The translations under genes and the position numbers were made by a program. Below the pieces are notes generated by a model that had not been told where the DNA came from, searched no databases, and saw only the letters and a list, made by a program, of their open reading frames with translations. A stretch of DNA of 64,000 bases, taken from positions 310,001 to 374,000 of the forward strand of contig CAVXLJ010000025.1 in the NCBI GenBank assembly GCA_963762605.1, read 5' to 3'. Of this stretch, positions 55,066 to 63,352 are shown in pieces. This DNA comes from CAVSRC01 sp963762605. Lineage in GTDB: Bacteria > Pseudomonadota > Alphaproteobacteria > Rhizobiales > Kaistiaceae. Within the stretch, counting starts at the first letter, position 1. The number at the start of each line of letters is the position of its first letter.

Positions 55066-55333
55066 AGTGCAGGCTCACCGTTTCCAGGTCGTTTTCCTGT
55101 GCATTCAGTTCGACCGCCGCGCGGCTGTCGGCAAGCATGATCGGCGTGCCATCGGCGCCGAGCAGCGCCCACAGCTCGAGATCCGGCACCACCGACGGCA
55201 TCTGCGGGAAAAGGTCCTTGGCCTCGTCGGGATGGAGCGCCCGCACATAGGCGATCCGTCCGCCACCGAGCGCGGCGAAGGATTCGGGAGACATCACCTG
55301 TTTGAGCGTGGCGTTCATGGTTTCATCCGTCAT
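55064..55333 (-). CDS. DUF1150 family protein
   Basis: An 89-residue acidic protein of the alphaproteobacterial DUF1150 family: FAALGGGRIAYVRALHPDEA, LELWALLGADGTPIMLADSR and the NDLETVSLH end. It follows the Hsp20 gene by 36 bp on the same strand, and this pairing is conserved in the order, suggesting co-expression with the small heat-shock protein. Function unknown. Confidence 0.9.
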   Translation of the reverse strand: MTDETMNATLKQVMSPESFAALGGGRIAYVRALHPDEAKDLFPQMPSVVPDLELWALLGADGTPIMLADSRAAVELNAQENDLETVSLH

Positions 55334-55369
55334 GACGCATTCACCTCCTGAAGGGCGGGCGCACAGAGC

Positions 55370-55798
55370 CTACCCGCGCCCCTTGATTTCGATCCGGCGC
55401 ACCACCCGCTCCGCCCGCGGGCGGACCAGGTCGACCGACAAGAGCCCGTCGCGCAAATCGGCGCCGACCACCTCGATCCCCTCGGCAAGCACGAAGGTCC
55501 GCTGGAACTGGCGCGCCGCGATGCCGCGATAGAGGAACTCGCGCGTTGGTTCGTCCTTCTGCCGGCCGCGGATCACCAGCTCGTTCTCCTCGATGCCGAC
55601 GTCCAGTTCGTCGCGCGAGAAGCCGGCCACGGCCAGCGTGATGCGCAGCGTTTCCGCCCGCTCGGGCGTTCCCGGCAGCCGTTCGATGTTGTAGGGCGGG
55701 TAGCCGTCTCCGGTCGCTTTGGACAGCCGGTCCAGCGCGCGCTCGATCTCCTCGAAGCCGAGAAGCAGGGGGCTGGAGAGCGTGGCAATTCGCGTCAT
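55370..55798 (-). CDS. small heat-shock protein Hsp20 (IbpA-like)
   Basis: ATP-independent holdase chaperone. The 142-residue protein has a conserved N-terminus (FEEIERALDRLSKATGDGYP, PYNIERLP), the alpha-crystallin core (LRITLAVAGFSRDELDVGIE, ENELVIRGRQ) and IAARQFQRTFVLAEGIEVV. The start at 55798 is downstream of a candidate ROSE-type hairpin holding the AAGGA SD and of a well-spaced promoter, both pointing to heat induction. Confidence 0.94.
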   Translation of the reverse strand: MTRIATLSSPLLLGFEEIERALDRLSKATGDGYPPYNIERLPGTPERAETLRITLAVAGFSRDELDVGIEENELVIRGRQKDEPTREFLYRGIAARQFQRTFVLAEGIEVVGADLRDGLLSVDLVRPRAERVVRRIEIKGRG

Positions 55799-55803
55799 GC
55801 CTT

Positions 55804-55824
55804 GGTCCTTTCCGTGAAGCGACC
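55804..55824 (-). promoter_or_regulatory. ROSE-type RNA thermometer hairpin before hsp20
   Basis: On the minus strand, GGTC-g-CTT pairs with AAG-GACC over a short loop, sequestering the AAGGA Shine-Dalgarno that lies 7 nt before the ATG. The TCGCT on the 5' side is the UYGCU signature of ROSE thermometers, with the characteristic unpaired G opposite the SD. A second hairpin, GGGCA/TGCCC, lies further upstream in the leader. Confidence 0.65.
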
Positions 55825-55864
55825 CTTGCACCGGACCCCGCTACGGGCATCCAGCTTGCCCGCA

Positions 55865-55893
55865 AATATGGTCACGGCGTCACAGCGGTTCAA
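55865..55893 (-). promoter_or_regulatory. hsp20 promoter candidate
   Basis: On the minus strand, CTTGAAC provides the -35 (TTGAAC, plus-strand 55888-55893) and CATATT the -10 (55865-55870), 17 bp apart. The CTTGAA ... CCATAT form also resembles heat-shock (RpoH) promoters, although the spacing is that of sigma-70. The leader would be about 55 nt, enough for the thermometer hairpin. Confidence 0.5.
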
Positions 55894-55978
55894 GCGCCGC
55901 CGCGGCTTGCCCCCTTTCCGCGGACTTGCCATCTTCACGCAAGACACCGGTTACATGAACTTCATTGGAAACGCTTTG

Positions 55979-56887
55979 ATGTTGCGCAAGCTGTTCGTCC
56001 TGGCTCTGGTCCTGATCGGGGCAGGCGGCGCTGGCTTCTGGTTGCTGACGGCCCCGCGCACGCTGGGTCCCGGCGATCTGCCGGCGCACAAGCCCGACCG
56101 CGCCAATGGCGAGGAGATGTTCTGGGCGGGCGGCTGCGAATCCTGTCATGCGGCGGCCGGCGCCACCGGCGCCGATCAGTTGAAGCTTGGCGGCGGCCAG
56201 GCGCTGAAGACGGCCTTCGGCACCTTCCACGTGCCCAATATCTCGCCCGATCCGCACTCCGGCATCGGCCGCTGGACGGACCTTGATTTCGTCAATGCCA
56301 TGAAGTTCGGCATCGCGCCCGGCGGCCGCCACCTCTACCCGGCCTTCCCCTACACCTCCTACCAGCGCATGCGCATCGAGGACCTTCTCGACCTCAAGGC
56401 GTTTCTCGACACATTGCCGCCGGTGGCCAAGCCGTCCTTGCCGCACGACCTGCCCTTCCCCCTCACCATCCGGCGCGGCATCGGCCTGTGGCAACTCATC
56501 TATGTCGATGGCAAGACCTTCGTTCCCGATCCCTCGAAGAGTGCCGAATTGAACCGCGGCGCCTATCTGGTCGAGGGACCGGGCCATTGCAGCGAGTGCC
56601 ACACGCCGCGCAATCTCATCGGTGGGCCCGACCGCGCCCATGCCTATGCCGGCGGGCCGGCCCCGGAGGGCAAGGGCAAGATTCCAGGCATCACGACCGC
56701 CGGCCTCGAGGGCTGGTCCGAGGCCGATATCGCCAATCTGCTGTCAACCGGCTTCAAGCCGAATTTCGATTCGGTCGGCAGCACCATGGCCGCCGTCGTG
56801 CGCAATACGGCCAAGCTCAGCGACGCCGACCGCCAGGCAATCGCCGCTTATGTCGCCAGCCTGCCGCCGGTCGATTCGACGCAGTAG
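55979..56887 (+). CDS. membrane-anchored diheme cytochrome c
   Basis: A 302-residue periplasmic electron-transfer protein. One N-terminal hydrophobic segment (KLFVLALVLIGAGGAGFWLL) acts as signal anchor. Two heme c sites are CESCH (53-57) and CSECH (204-208). It resembles the cytochrome c subunits of membrane-bound alcohol/aldehyde or sugar dehydrogenases (HLYPAFPYTSYQRM is typical), but no dehydrogenase gene is adjacent. ATG 55979 is taken; an in-frame ATG at 55955 is an alternative. Longer starts would cross the hsp20 promoter. Confidence 0.88.
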   Translation: MLRKLFVLALVLIGAGGAGFWLLTAPRTLGPGDLPAHKPDRANGEEMFWAGGCESCHAAAGATGADQLKLGGGQALKTAFGTFHVPNISPDPHSGIGRWTDLDFVNAMKFGIAPGGRHLYPAFPYTSYQRMRIEDLLDLKAFLDTLPPVAKPSLPHDLPFPLTIRRGIGLWQLIYVDGKTFVPDPSKSAELNRGAYLVEGPGHCSECHTPRNLIGGPDRAHAYAGGPAPEGKGKIPGITTAGLEGWSEADIANLLSTGFKPNFDSVGSTMAAVVRNTAKLSDADRQAIAAYVASLPPVDSTQ

Positions 56888-56936
56888 CCGCATGGAGCGC
56901 AGCGGAATGCGGGTAATCGCCTGCTCCGCCTAACCC

Positions 56937-56964
56937 GTCATCCTCCGCTTTCGCCGAGGATGAC
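56937..56964. repeat. palindromic repeat GTCATCCTC/GAGGATGAC (family D)
   Basis: A perfect 9-bp inverted repeat with a 10-bp loop, between the convergent cytochrome c and Gfo/Idh/MocA genes. It may serve as a shared transcript-end hairpin. Confidence 0.6.
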
Positions 56965-57000
56965 GAGCAGCAAGGTGTCGCTGCCCGTACTCCTGTCGCC

Positions 57001-58023
57001 CTACACCGTCTCCCAGGCGCCCGACTTCTCCGAGCGGAAGACCGCGTCGATCACGCGCATCTGCCGGATGGCGTCGTCGAGACCGAACTCCAGCGGCTCC
57101 TTGCCCTCGACCGCACGCGTGAACGCCTCGGCCTGAAGCTGGTACTGGTCGGCCTTGGGCAACTTGATCGTCTTGGCGCCGGCGCCGCTGAGGTCCTTGC
57201 CGTTGTCGAGAGTGATGCGCATGGCGCCGCCCTGCGGCGCATTGAAGGGAATCGCGATCTCCAGGCGCGCCTTGGTGCCGAGCACGTTGACCCGCTGGTA
57301 GGGCACCGCCTGAGTGGCGACCGTGAAGGTCAGGTGGCGGCCTTCGCCAAAGTCGATCAGCGCGCTGGTCGTGCGGTCGGTGTGGAACACCGGGTCGCGG
57401 TCGATCAGCGCGACCACCGCGGTCGGTTCGGCCCCGAAGAAATAGCGCCCGGCGACGATCGCGTAGCAGCCGATGTCGTAGGCGGCGCCGCCGCCGATGT
57501 CGGCCATGTTGCGCACATTGCCGGGGTCGTCGTTGTAATAGCTGAACAGCACCTGCACCGCCTTCAGCGTGCCGAGCTTGCCCTTGCGGATGATCTCGCG
57601 CGCCTTGATCCACTGCGGGTGATGGCGGACCATGAAGGCCTCGGCGATGATCACGCCCTTGGCTGCTGCTTGCAGCTTCTCGGCCTCCGTCGCGGTCAGC
57701 GCGATCGGCTTCTCGCACAGCACGTGCTTGCCCTTCCTGGCCGCCTTCAGCGTCAGGGGCACGTGCAGATGATTGGGCAGCGGGTTATAGATCGCGTCGA
57801 TCTCGGGATCGTCGATGAGTTCCTCGTAGGAGCCGTAGGCGACCGGGATGCCGAGCTTCTTCGCCCATTTCTTCGCCGTTGAGAGCTCGCGCGAGGCGAT
57901 GGCGGCAACCTTGAACTTGCTGCTCTTCAGCATGCCGGGAATGACCTTCTCGGTGCCGATACTGGCGGTCGAGATGATTCCCCAGCGGACTTTTCCGGCC
58001 TTCTTCTCGGCTTTCTTGGCCAT
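57001..58023 (-). CDS. Gfo/Idh/MocA family oxidoreductase
   Basis: A 340-residue NAD(P)-dependent sugar or polyol oxidoreductase. The Rossmann N-domain begins VRWGIISTASIGTEKVIPGM; NPLPNHLHVPLTLKAARKGK and HVLCEKPIALT carry the EKP signature; the C-terminal domain starts near 125 (FMVRHHPQW). The N-terminus is Lys-rich. Substrate unknown. Single gene, separated from the next by about 220 bp. Confidence 0.9.
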   Translation of the reverse strand: MAKKAEKKAGKVRWGIISTASIGTEKVIPGMLKSSKFKVAAIASRELSTAKKWAKKLGIPVAYGSYEELIDDPEIDAIYNPLPNHLHVPLTLKAARKGKHVLCEKPIALTATEAEKLQAAAKGVIIAEAFMVRHHPQWIKAREIIRKGKLGTLKAVQVLFSYYNDDPGNVRNMADIGGGAAYDIGCYAIVAGRYFFGAEPTAVVALIDRDPVFHTDRTTSALIDFGEGRHLTFTVATQAVPYQRVNVLGTKARLEIAIPFNAPQGGAMRITLDNGKDLSGAGAKTIKLPKADQYQLQAEAFTRAVEGKEPLEFGLDDAIRQMRVIDAVFRSEKSGAWETV

Positions 58024-58241
58024 GACCTCGCCCCTTTCGCTGGACTGGTTCTCCGGCCGCTAGGCAAAGCGGTTTGTTCGCACTTTGGCAAGATGGAATC
58101 GACGGCGGCGGCCCGTCTGCCGGGCGCTGCTGGCGTGCGGTTGCCGTTTTCCGGCGGCCGTCTGCATGTTGCAGCCCCCTTGCCGGCTTGTTACCACTCG
58201 CGGCCGTAGGGGGCGGGCCGGTTCAAGGCAGGAGATGGGGC

Positions 58242-58892
58242 ATGGGGATGATTCCGCCATCGCTCGGTCGAAAGACGGTGACGGCGATCCTTGCCACGAT
58301 TCCGCCGGCGCTGCTCGCCGTCGGCGTCACTTTCGGCATCCAGTACGGGTCGGCGCATTCCGCCGCGCCGGTTGCGCCGCTTGCGCAACTCGCCACCGCG
58401 CCGGTCAACGCGCCCGGCAGCGTGGCCTTCAACGGGACCGTGACCTGGCAGGCCACGGAAAGCGGTCAGGATCCCGCCATCCGCGCCGATCTCACGATCC
58501 CCGTCGAAGGCACGCACGTCGCGCTCACCTTCAGCAAGAACACCGACGCATCCCTGCCGGCGAGCCATATCATCGAAGTCGCCGTGTCGGCGGAGCCTGG
58601 TTCGCGCGCCGGTCGGCTCGCCAAGGTCGGCGACCTCATCGCCAAACCATCGCGCGATGCGAGCGGCACGGCGCTTGCCGCCAGCGTCGTCGACGTGAAT
58701 GAGACAGTGTTCTGGATCGCCCTTTCCCGGCTATCCGTCGACCGCAGTGCCAATCTTCGCCTGCTGGCGACGAGCCCGGTCTTCACCCTGCCGGTCACCT
58801 ATGCCTCGGGCCGGAGCGCCGTCATCACCTTCGCTAAGGGCCACACTGGCGATGCCGTATTCCAGAAGGTTCTGGCGGCGTGGGGCCCGTAG
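58242..58892 (+). CDS. secreted or membrane-anchored protein of unknown function
   Basis: A 216-residue protein with an N-terminal hydrophobic segment (TAILATIPPALLAVGVTFGI), then a soluble region rich in beta-type sequence (VTWQATESGQDPAIRADLTI, HVALTFSKNTDASLPASHII, VTYASGRSAVITFAKG). ATG 58242 follows GGAG at the right distance. I do not recognise the family. It lies convergent with the O-antigen-ligase gene and next to the polysaccharide genes, which is the only hint of role. Confidence 0.7.
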   Translation: MGMIPPSLGRKTVTAILATIPPALLAVGVTFGIQYGSAHSAAPVAPLAQLATAPVNAPGSVAFNGTVTWQATESGQDPAIRADLTIPVEGTHVALTFSKNTDASLPASHIIEVAVSAEPGSRAGRLAKVGDLIAKPSRDASGTALAASVVDVNETVFWIALSRLSVDRSANLRLLATSPVFTLPVTYASGRSAVITFAKGHTGDAVFQKVLAAWGP

Positions 58893-58898
58893 GCAGCC

Positions 58899-60104
58899 TC
58901 AGGCCGCTGCGCGTCGGCCGCTGAGCTCTGCACCGGCGATGATCCCGACCGGCAGCCAAAGAGCGAGCCACTGCCAGCCTGGCGTCGTGACATCGATCGT
59001 CGCGAACAGCCCGTACACGGCCACATAGACGGCCATCGCCAGCGGCGCCGGCGACAGGCCGCGCCGGCCGTTTCGGATACCCGCCGCGATCATCGCGATG
59101 TAAAGGGCGGCAAGCAGCGCCACGGCGATCACGCCGCCATGGACGAGCGCGGCCATCAGCATGTTGTGCGGCGCCGTGAGATAGGTGCCGTCGGACCAGA
59201 CGAGCACCTGGCCCTCGGTGCCGAATCCGAGCCACAGACTGTCCTGCGCCAGATGCCAGAAACTGGCGAGCTGCGCGCTCCAGGCGGCTTCGCCGCTGGT
59301 GAGCGGCGCGCGCAAGATGAACAGGATCGACCCGATGACAATCACGCCGCCGGCGCCCCAGATGACCGCTTGGCGCAGCGTGCGCTGGCGCACCAGCGCG
59401 CCGGCAAACGCCGCGGCGATGACACCCATCATGGCCGCGCGCGTGTGCGTCATGAGCAGAAGCGCGGCGAGCAGGGCAGCGACGGCCCAGTAGATCAGCC
59501 GCATGCCCGGCCATTCCTCGCGGTTCATGCCGGGGCCGGCGGCGACGCCGGTGACGAGCAGGCCGATCACCGCCGCGCCCATATTCGGGTCCGTCCACGG
59601 CAAGGTGGCGAGCCTCTCGGAGAACCAGTGCGCCTGGTACTCGGTGAATGCCGAATAGAGCGTGGTCACCAGCGCCACGATGGCGAGGACCTTGAGCAGC
59701 CGGTCCTGATGGTCAGGCTCCGCTGCCACGAGATGGGCCGTGATCACGACGAAGGAGGCGACGGTGACCAGGGCGAAGGTCGTGTCCGGCCACTGCACCG
59801 CGTCGATTCCGCCGGTCCATAACGGCGTCAGCCACAGGAAAACGAGCAGGGCCAGGCAGGCGCGCACGGTCCATGTGCTCAACACCGCCCGCATGTCGGC
59901 GATCCCGATAATCACCGATGCCGGGAAGAACACGAGGGCGAGGTAGACCGCGTTGACGATGTCGGAGCGCGCAACGATCAGCAGCGCGCCCAGAAAGACG
60001 ATGTGCCAGAGCCACAGGGGCAAAGCCGCGCGCATCCATTGCCGGTAGCGTGCCCAGGGGTTTGCAGAGGGCTGACGGAGCGCTTTGCTGGTCGAGGGTG
60101 ACAT
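58899..60104 (-). CDS. O-antigen ligase (Wzy/WaaL-like) family membrane protein
   Basis: A 401-residue polytopic membrane protein with about ten hydrophobic segments and the large periplasmic loop typical of O-antigen ligase/polymerase proteins (WSAQLASFWHLAQDSLWLGF then GTEGQVLVWSDGTYLTAPHN, with the PHN motif). TRAAMMG is the other usual signature. It would transfer or polymerise undecaprenyl-linked glycan at the periplasmic face. Start at 60104 (MSPSTSKAL) is chosen since upstream residues are Pro/Ala-rich and non-conserved. Divergent from gmd. Confidence 0.82.
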   Translation of the reverse strand: MSPSTSKALRQPSANPWARYRQWMRAALPLWLWHIVFLGALLIVARSDIVNAVYLALVFFPASVIIGIADMRAVLSTWTVRACLALLVFLWLTPLWTGGIDAVQWPDTTFALVTVASFVVITAHLVAAEPDHQDRLLKVLAIVALVTTLYSAFTEYQAHWFSERLATLPWTDPNMGAAVIGLLVTGVAAGPGMNREEWPGMRLIYWAVAALLAALLLMTHTRAAMMGVIAAAFAGALVRQRTLRQAVIWGAGGVIVIGSILFILRAPLTSGEAAWSAQLASFWHLAQDSLWLGFGTEGQVLVWSDGTYLTAPHNMLMAALVHGGVIAVALLAALYIAMIAAGIRNGRRGLSPAPLAMAVYVAVYGLFATIDVTTPGWQWLALWLPVGIIAGAELSGRRAAA

Positions 60105-60324
60105 TGCGGTGGGGTTCGGCGCCCGCAGGCAGGTCTGAGAGGCGATTGCCGGTGCAGCCGGCGTCGGGGCCGGCAGATTGGACCGGCGGAACGGTTCCTG
60201 CAACATCCCGGATGGCGCCGGCAAGGGGACGGCCGACAAGGCGGGGGCGTTCCATCTGGCCGGGAAAGGCTCTAGATAGCGGACCGCAGGCAGCCTTCCC
60301 GCCGGCTGCAGGACAGGACGTGTG

Positions 60325-61455
60325 ATGGCAAGGACCGCATTGATCACCGGCGTCACCGGCCAGGACGGCGCCTATCTCGCCGAGTTCCTGATCGGCAAGG
60401 GCTATCAGGTCCACGGCATCAAGCGGCGCACGTCGCTGTTCAACACCGACCGGGTCGACCATCTGTTCCACGAAATGCACGAGCGCGGCCTGCCATTTCA
60501 TCTCCACCACGGCGACATGACCGATTCGTCGAGCCTCTTGCGCGTCGTCGGCGAGGTCCGCCCCGACGAGGTCTATAACCTCGCCGCCCAGAGCCACGTC
60601 CAGGTGTCGTTCGAGGAACCGGAATACACGGCCAACGCCGATGCCATCGGCACGCTGCGCCTGCTCGAGGCGATCCGCATTCTGGGCCTCGGCGAGAAGA
60701 CCCGTTTCTACCAGGCCTCGACCTCGGAACTCTACGGCAAGGTCGTCGAGACCCCGCAGTCGGAGACGACGCCGTTCCACCCGCGCTCGCCCTATGGCGT
60801 CGCCAAGCTCTATGCCCACTGGATCACGGTCAATTACCGCGAGGCATACGGCTTCTTTGCCTGCAACGGCATCCTGTTCAATCACGAGAGCCCGATCCGC
60901 GGCGAGACCTTCGTCACCCGCAAGGTTACCCGCGCGCTCGCTCATATCGTGCTCGGCATGCAAGCCTGTCTCTATCTCGGCAACCTCAACGCCAGGCGTG
61001 ACTGGGGTCACAGCCGCGACTATGTCGAGGCGCAATGGCTGATGCTCCAGCAGGCCGAACCGCGGGACTATGTGATTGCCACCGGCGAGCAGCACAGCGT
61101 CCGCGAATTCGTCGCGCTCGCCGCAGAGAGCCTTGGCATCGGCATCGCGTGGTCGGGCGAGGGGCTCGACGAGGTCGGTACCGTGGCCAGCCTCGACCAA
61201 CGGGCGGCGGAAACCCCGCTCAAGGTCGGTCAGGTGATCGTTCGGGTCGATCCGGTCTATTTTCGCCCGGCCGAGGTGGAGACTCTGCTCGGCGACGCCG
61301 CTCGCGCCCGCAGGGACCTCGGCTGGAAGCCCAAGGTGAGCTTCGGCGAACTGGTTAACGAGATGACAACGGCCGATCTGGTGCTTGCCCAGCGCGAGAA
61401 GTCCTCGCTCGGCCGCGGCCTCAAGGTCTACCGGCCGGACCTGGAACGGGGCTGA
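60325..61455 (+). CDS. gmd: GDP-mannose 4,6-dehydratase
   Basis: First step from GDP-mannose to GDP-fucose, GDP-rhamnose or GDP-perosamine. The 376-residue extended SDR has TGVTGQDGAYLAEFLI, the catalytic QASTSELYG and YGVAKLYAHW (YxxxK) motifs, and FNHESPIRGETFVTRKVTRA, specific to Gmd. ATG 60325 is used; the adjacent GTG at 60322 is equivalent. No second-step gene (fcl, rmd, per) is adjacent, so the final sugar is unknown. Confidence 0.95.
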   Translation: MARTALITGVTGQDGAYLAEFLIGKGYQVHGIKRRTSLFNTDRVDHLFHEMHERGLPFHLHHGDMTDSSSLLRVVGEVRPDEVYNLAAQSHVQVSFEEPEYTANADAIGTLRLLEAIRILGLGEKTRFYQASTSELYGKVVETPQSETTPFHPRSPYGVAKLYAHWITVNYREAYGFFACNGILFNHESPIRGETFVTRKVTRALAHIVLGMQACLYLGNLNARRDWGHSRDYVEAQWLMLQQAEPRDYVIATGEQHSVREFVALAAESLGIGIAWSGEGLDEVGTVASLDQRAAETPLKVGQVIVRVDPVYFRPAEVETLLGDAARARRDLGWKPKVSFGELVNEMTTADLVLAQREKSSLGRGLKVYRPDLERG

Positions 61456-61615
61456 GCCGCCGCCGCCGTCCTTCGCCTGCCACAGAATTCACCTGATCGG
61501 GTGCCACGCCTGCCTTGGCCGCGATCTGTCGACGCGCCGCCACACCGTCGCAACGGTTCCCTCCGACGGCAAAAGGCTCTAGACAACCAGCTGCGGCGGC
61601 AAGAGGACGTCTGAA

Positions 61616-62140
61616 ATGGCAGGTCGGATCGGGGCAATCCTGCGGCTCGCCGCTGTGTGCGGATTGGCTGCTCTCATCGCCGCCTGTGCACCGGTTGAAG
61701 CGCCGCGGCTGGGCAGCGGCCCGCCGGTGCTCTCCCCGAAGACGCTCAAGACGCTCAGCAAGCCGACCCCCACCAGCGCCGACGTCACATTCGCCCTCGA
61801 GCCGATCACCAACGCGCCGGGCGACATGGTCTACGCCTTCGAGGACACGCTGAAGGCGCAGGCCCCCACCCGCCAGCTCAAGATCACCGAGGGCGCCGAT
61901 CCATCGGCCGATTACCGGCTCAAGGCCTATCTGTCCGCGGTCGGCGATTACAGCGGCACGCTGATGATCTATGTCGTCGACATATTCGACAAGAGCGGTG
62001 CGCGCATCCATCGCATATCCGGCCAGATCACCGCCGGCGGCAGCCTCAGCGACCCGTGGATGAATATCAAGGACACCGGCGTCGTCACCAAGGCCGCCAA
62101 CGAAGCCGTGGACGCGCTCAGCAACTGGGCGCACAGCTGA
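61616..62140 (+). CDS. putative lipoprotein
   Basis: A 174-residue predicted lipoprotein. The signal peptide ends in lipobox LIAAC with Cys24; the next residue is Ala, so outer-membrane sorting is likely. The mature part (ADVTFALEPITNAPGDMVYA, DYRLKAYLSAVGDYSGTLMI, DPWMNIKDTGVVTKAANEAV) resembles small envelope lipoproteins found near polysaccharide genes, but no named family is recognised. It follows gmd by 160 bp. Confidence 0.8.
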   Translation: MAGRIGAILRLAAVCGLAALIAACAPVEAPRLGSGPPVLSPKTLKTLSKPTPTSADVTFALEPITNAPGDMVYAFEDTLKAQAPTRQLKITEGADPSADYRLKAYLSAVGDYSGTLMIYVVDIFDKSGARIHRISGQITAGGSLSDPWMNIKDTGVVTKAANEAVDALSNWAHS

Positions 62141-62232
62141 GCGGACGATACGTCGGTCCCCGACGACGGACCGCGCGAAGGAGACGGTGCGGCAGCTGCG
62201 GCGATGCCGTCGGCGGTCGGCGCGCCGCTTCG

Positions 62233-62402
62233 CCCGTTCGATGAGCTTCATCGCCAGCCGGCGTCCGTCGATCGTCGAGCCGTGCCGGCGCCCGCCTCGC
62301 CGCCGACAGCCGCTCGACGGTGAGGCCTGTGCGCTCCGCCCCGGTCCGCAATTCGTTGAACCGTTCCGGCGAACGGTCGCGATTGCTGACCAGCACGCGC
62401 AT
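62233..62402 (-). pseudogene. remnant of a family 25 glycosyltransferase
   Basis: The frame opens with ATG overlapping the stop of the upstream GT2-like gene (TGATG) and reads MRVLVSNRDRSPERFNELRT, then GAERTGLTVERLSA. This matches the start of LPS glycosyltransferase family 25 proteins (usually VINLDRSPERF ... FERF.AVDG). After about 37 residues the frame decays; IDGRRLAMKLIERA in a second frame looks like the continuation. The rest is missing. A chance similarity cannot be excluded. Confidence 0.45.
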
Positions 62403-63352
62403 CAGACAATTCCTGCCAGGAATTCAGGCGCGACCGTGCGCCTGAGTGCCGCCTCCAGACTGTCATCCGGCAAATCGCTCAGGAGGGCTCGCGCCCGGTC
62501 GAGCACCAGGCGTTTCTTATCGCCCAGCACCGCCTCGGCATGCATCCGCAGCCCCGGCCGCGTGAGCTGCCGCAATTCCGCCAGGCTCAGCATCTCGCGT
62601 CGCGCCTCCAGCCGCTCCTTGCGTCGCGCGAAGCGGCTGTTCGGGTTTTCCTCCAGGTCGTAATTGCCGAAGCCCATGCCCGACTTCAGATATTTCAGGT
62701 GCCAGTAGAGGAAGCCGCAGAAGCGGCGCCGGCCGGCCGGGCGCGGCATGTGCTCGAAACGGCGATCATGGGTGAAGACCGTCCGCTCGGTGACGTCGAA
62801 GAAACCATGGTCGCCGGTGCCGGCGAGCCTGTCCTGTTTCGGAATGGCCAGGCCGCCCTCCGGGCGGGCGATGAGGTTGATGCCGGAAAAGCTCGGCATG
62901 TCGTCGCCGGCACCGCCCTTCCGTCTCAGCTCCGCGACGACCCGGGCGACCGCGTCGCCGATCGCCAGATGGTCGTCGTCGAGCTTGGTGACCGTGCGGG
63001 TCGTCGTCATGGCGAGTGCGAAGTTCGAATAGTTGACCATGCTTGATGGCGCATCCGGCGGCAGCTTTGCGTGTCCTTCGCTGCCGGGCGGATAGACCCT
63101 GTCGGCATAGTGGTAGACGCGCAGCTTGGCCCCATGTGTCTGCTCCAGGCGCGCCAGGATCTCCGGTGTCGCATCGGTCGAGGGCTGATAGACCGCAACG
63201 ATCTCGTCGAAGAAGCCGATGTGGCTGAGGATCGTGCGCTCGAGGAAATCGGCACCGTTGCGGATGCGCATGAAGGCACCAATGCCCGGGCGGCGCGTCT
63301 CCGCCTTCAGGTCGGCCGGTCTGAAGCTGTAGCCGGAGATGGTTTCGCTCAT
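62402..63352 (-). CDS. GT2-like glycosyltransferase family protein
   Basis: A 316-residue GT-A-fold-like protein: FMRIRNGADFLERTILSHIG and FDEIVAVYQPSTDATPEILA resemble the nucleotide-sugar-binding start of family 2 enzymes, and TVTKLDDDHLAIGD has the DxD-type metal site. The remainder (FCGFLYWHLKYLKSGMGFGN) is not familiar. It overlaps moeB by 4 bp (ATGA) and the GT25 remnant by 1 bp. Sugar and acceptor unknown; possibly envelope polysaccharide, given gmd and the ligase nearby. Confidence 0.75.
   Translation of the reverse strand: MSETISGYSFRPADLKAETRRPGIGAFMRIRNGADFLERTILSHIGFFDEIVAVYQPSTDATPEILARLEQTHGAKLRVYHYADRVYPPGSEGHAKLPPDAPSSMVNYSNFALAMTTTRTVTKLDDDHLAIGDAVARVVAELRRKGGAGDDMPSFSGINLIARPEGGLAIPKQDRLAGTGDHGFFDVTERTVFTHDRRFEHMPRPAGRRRFCGFLYWHLKYLKSGMGFGNYDLEENPNSRFARRKERLEARREMLSLAELRQLTRPGLRMHAEAVLGDKKRLVLDRARALLSDLPDDSLEAALRRTVAPEFLAGIV

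Noticed and set aside
61421..62251. 276-codon minus-strand frame opposite the lipoprotein gene
   Set aside because: Antisense to a gene with a clear signal peptide and lipobox; composition is that of a frame shadow. Only its start (MKLIERA) was considered, as a possible continuation of the GT25 remnant.
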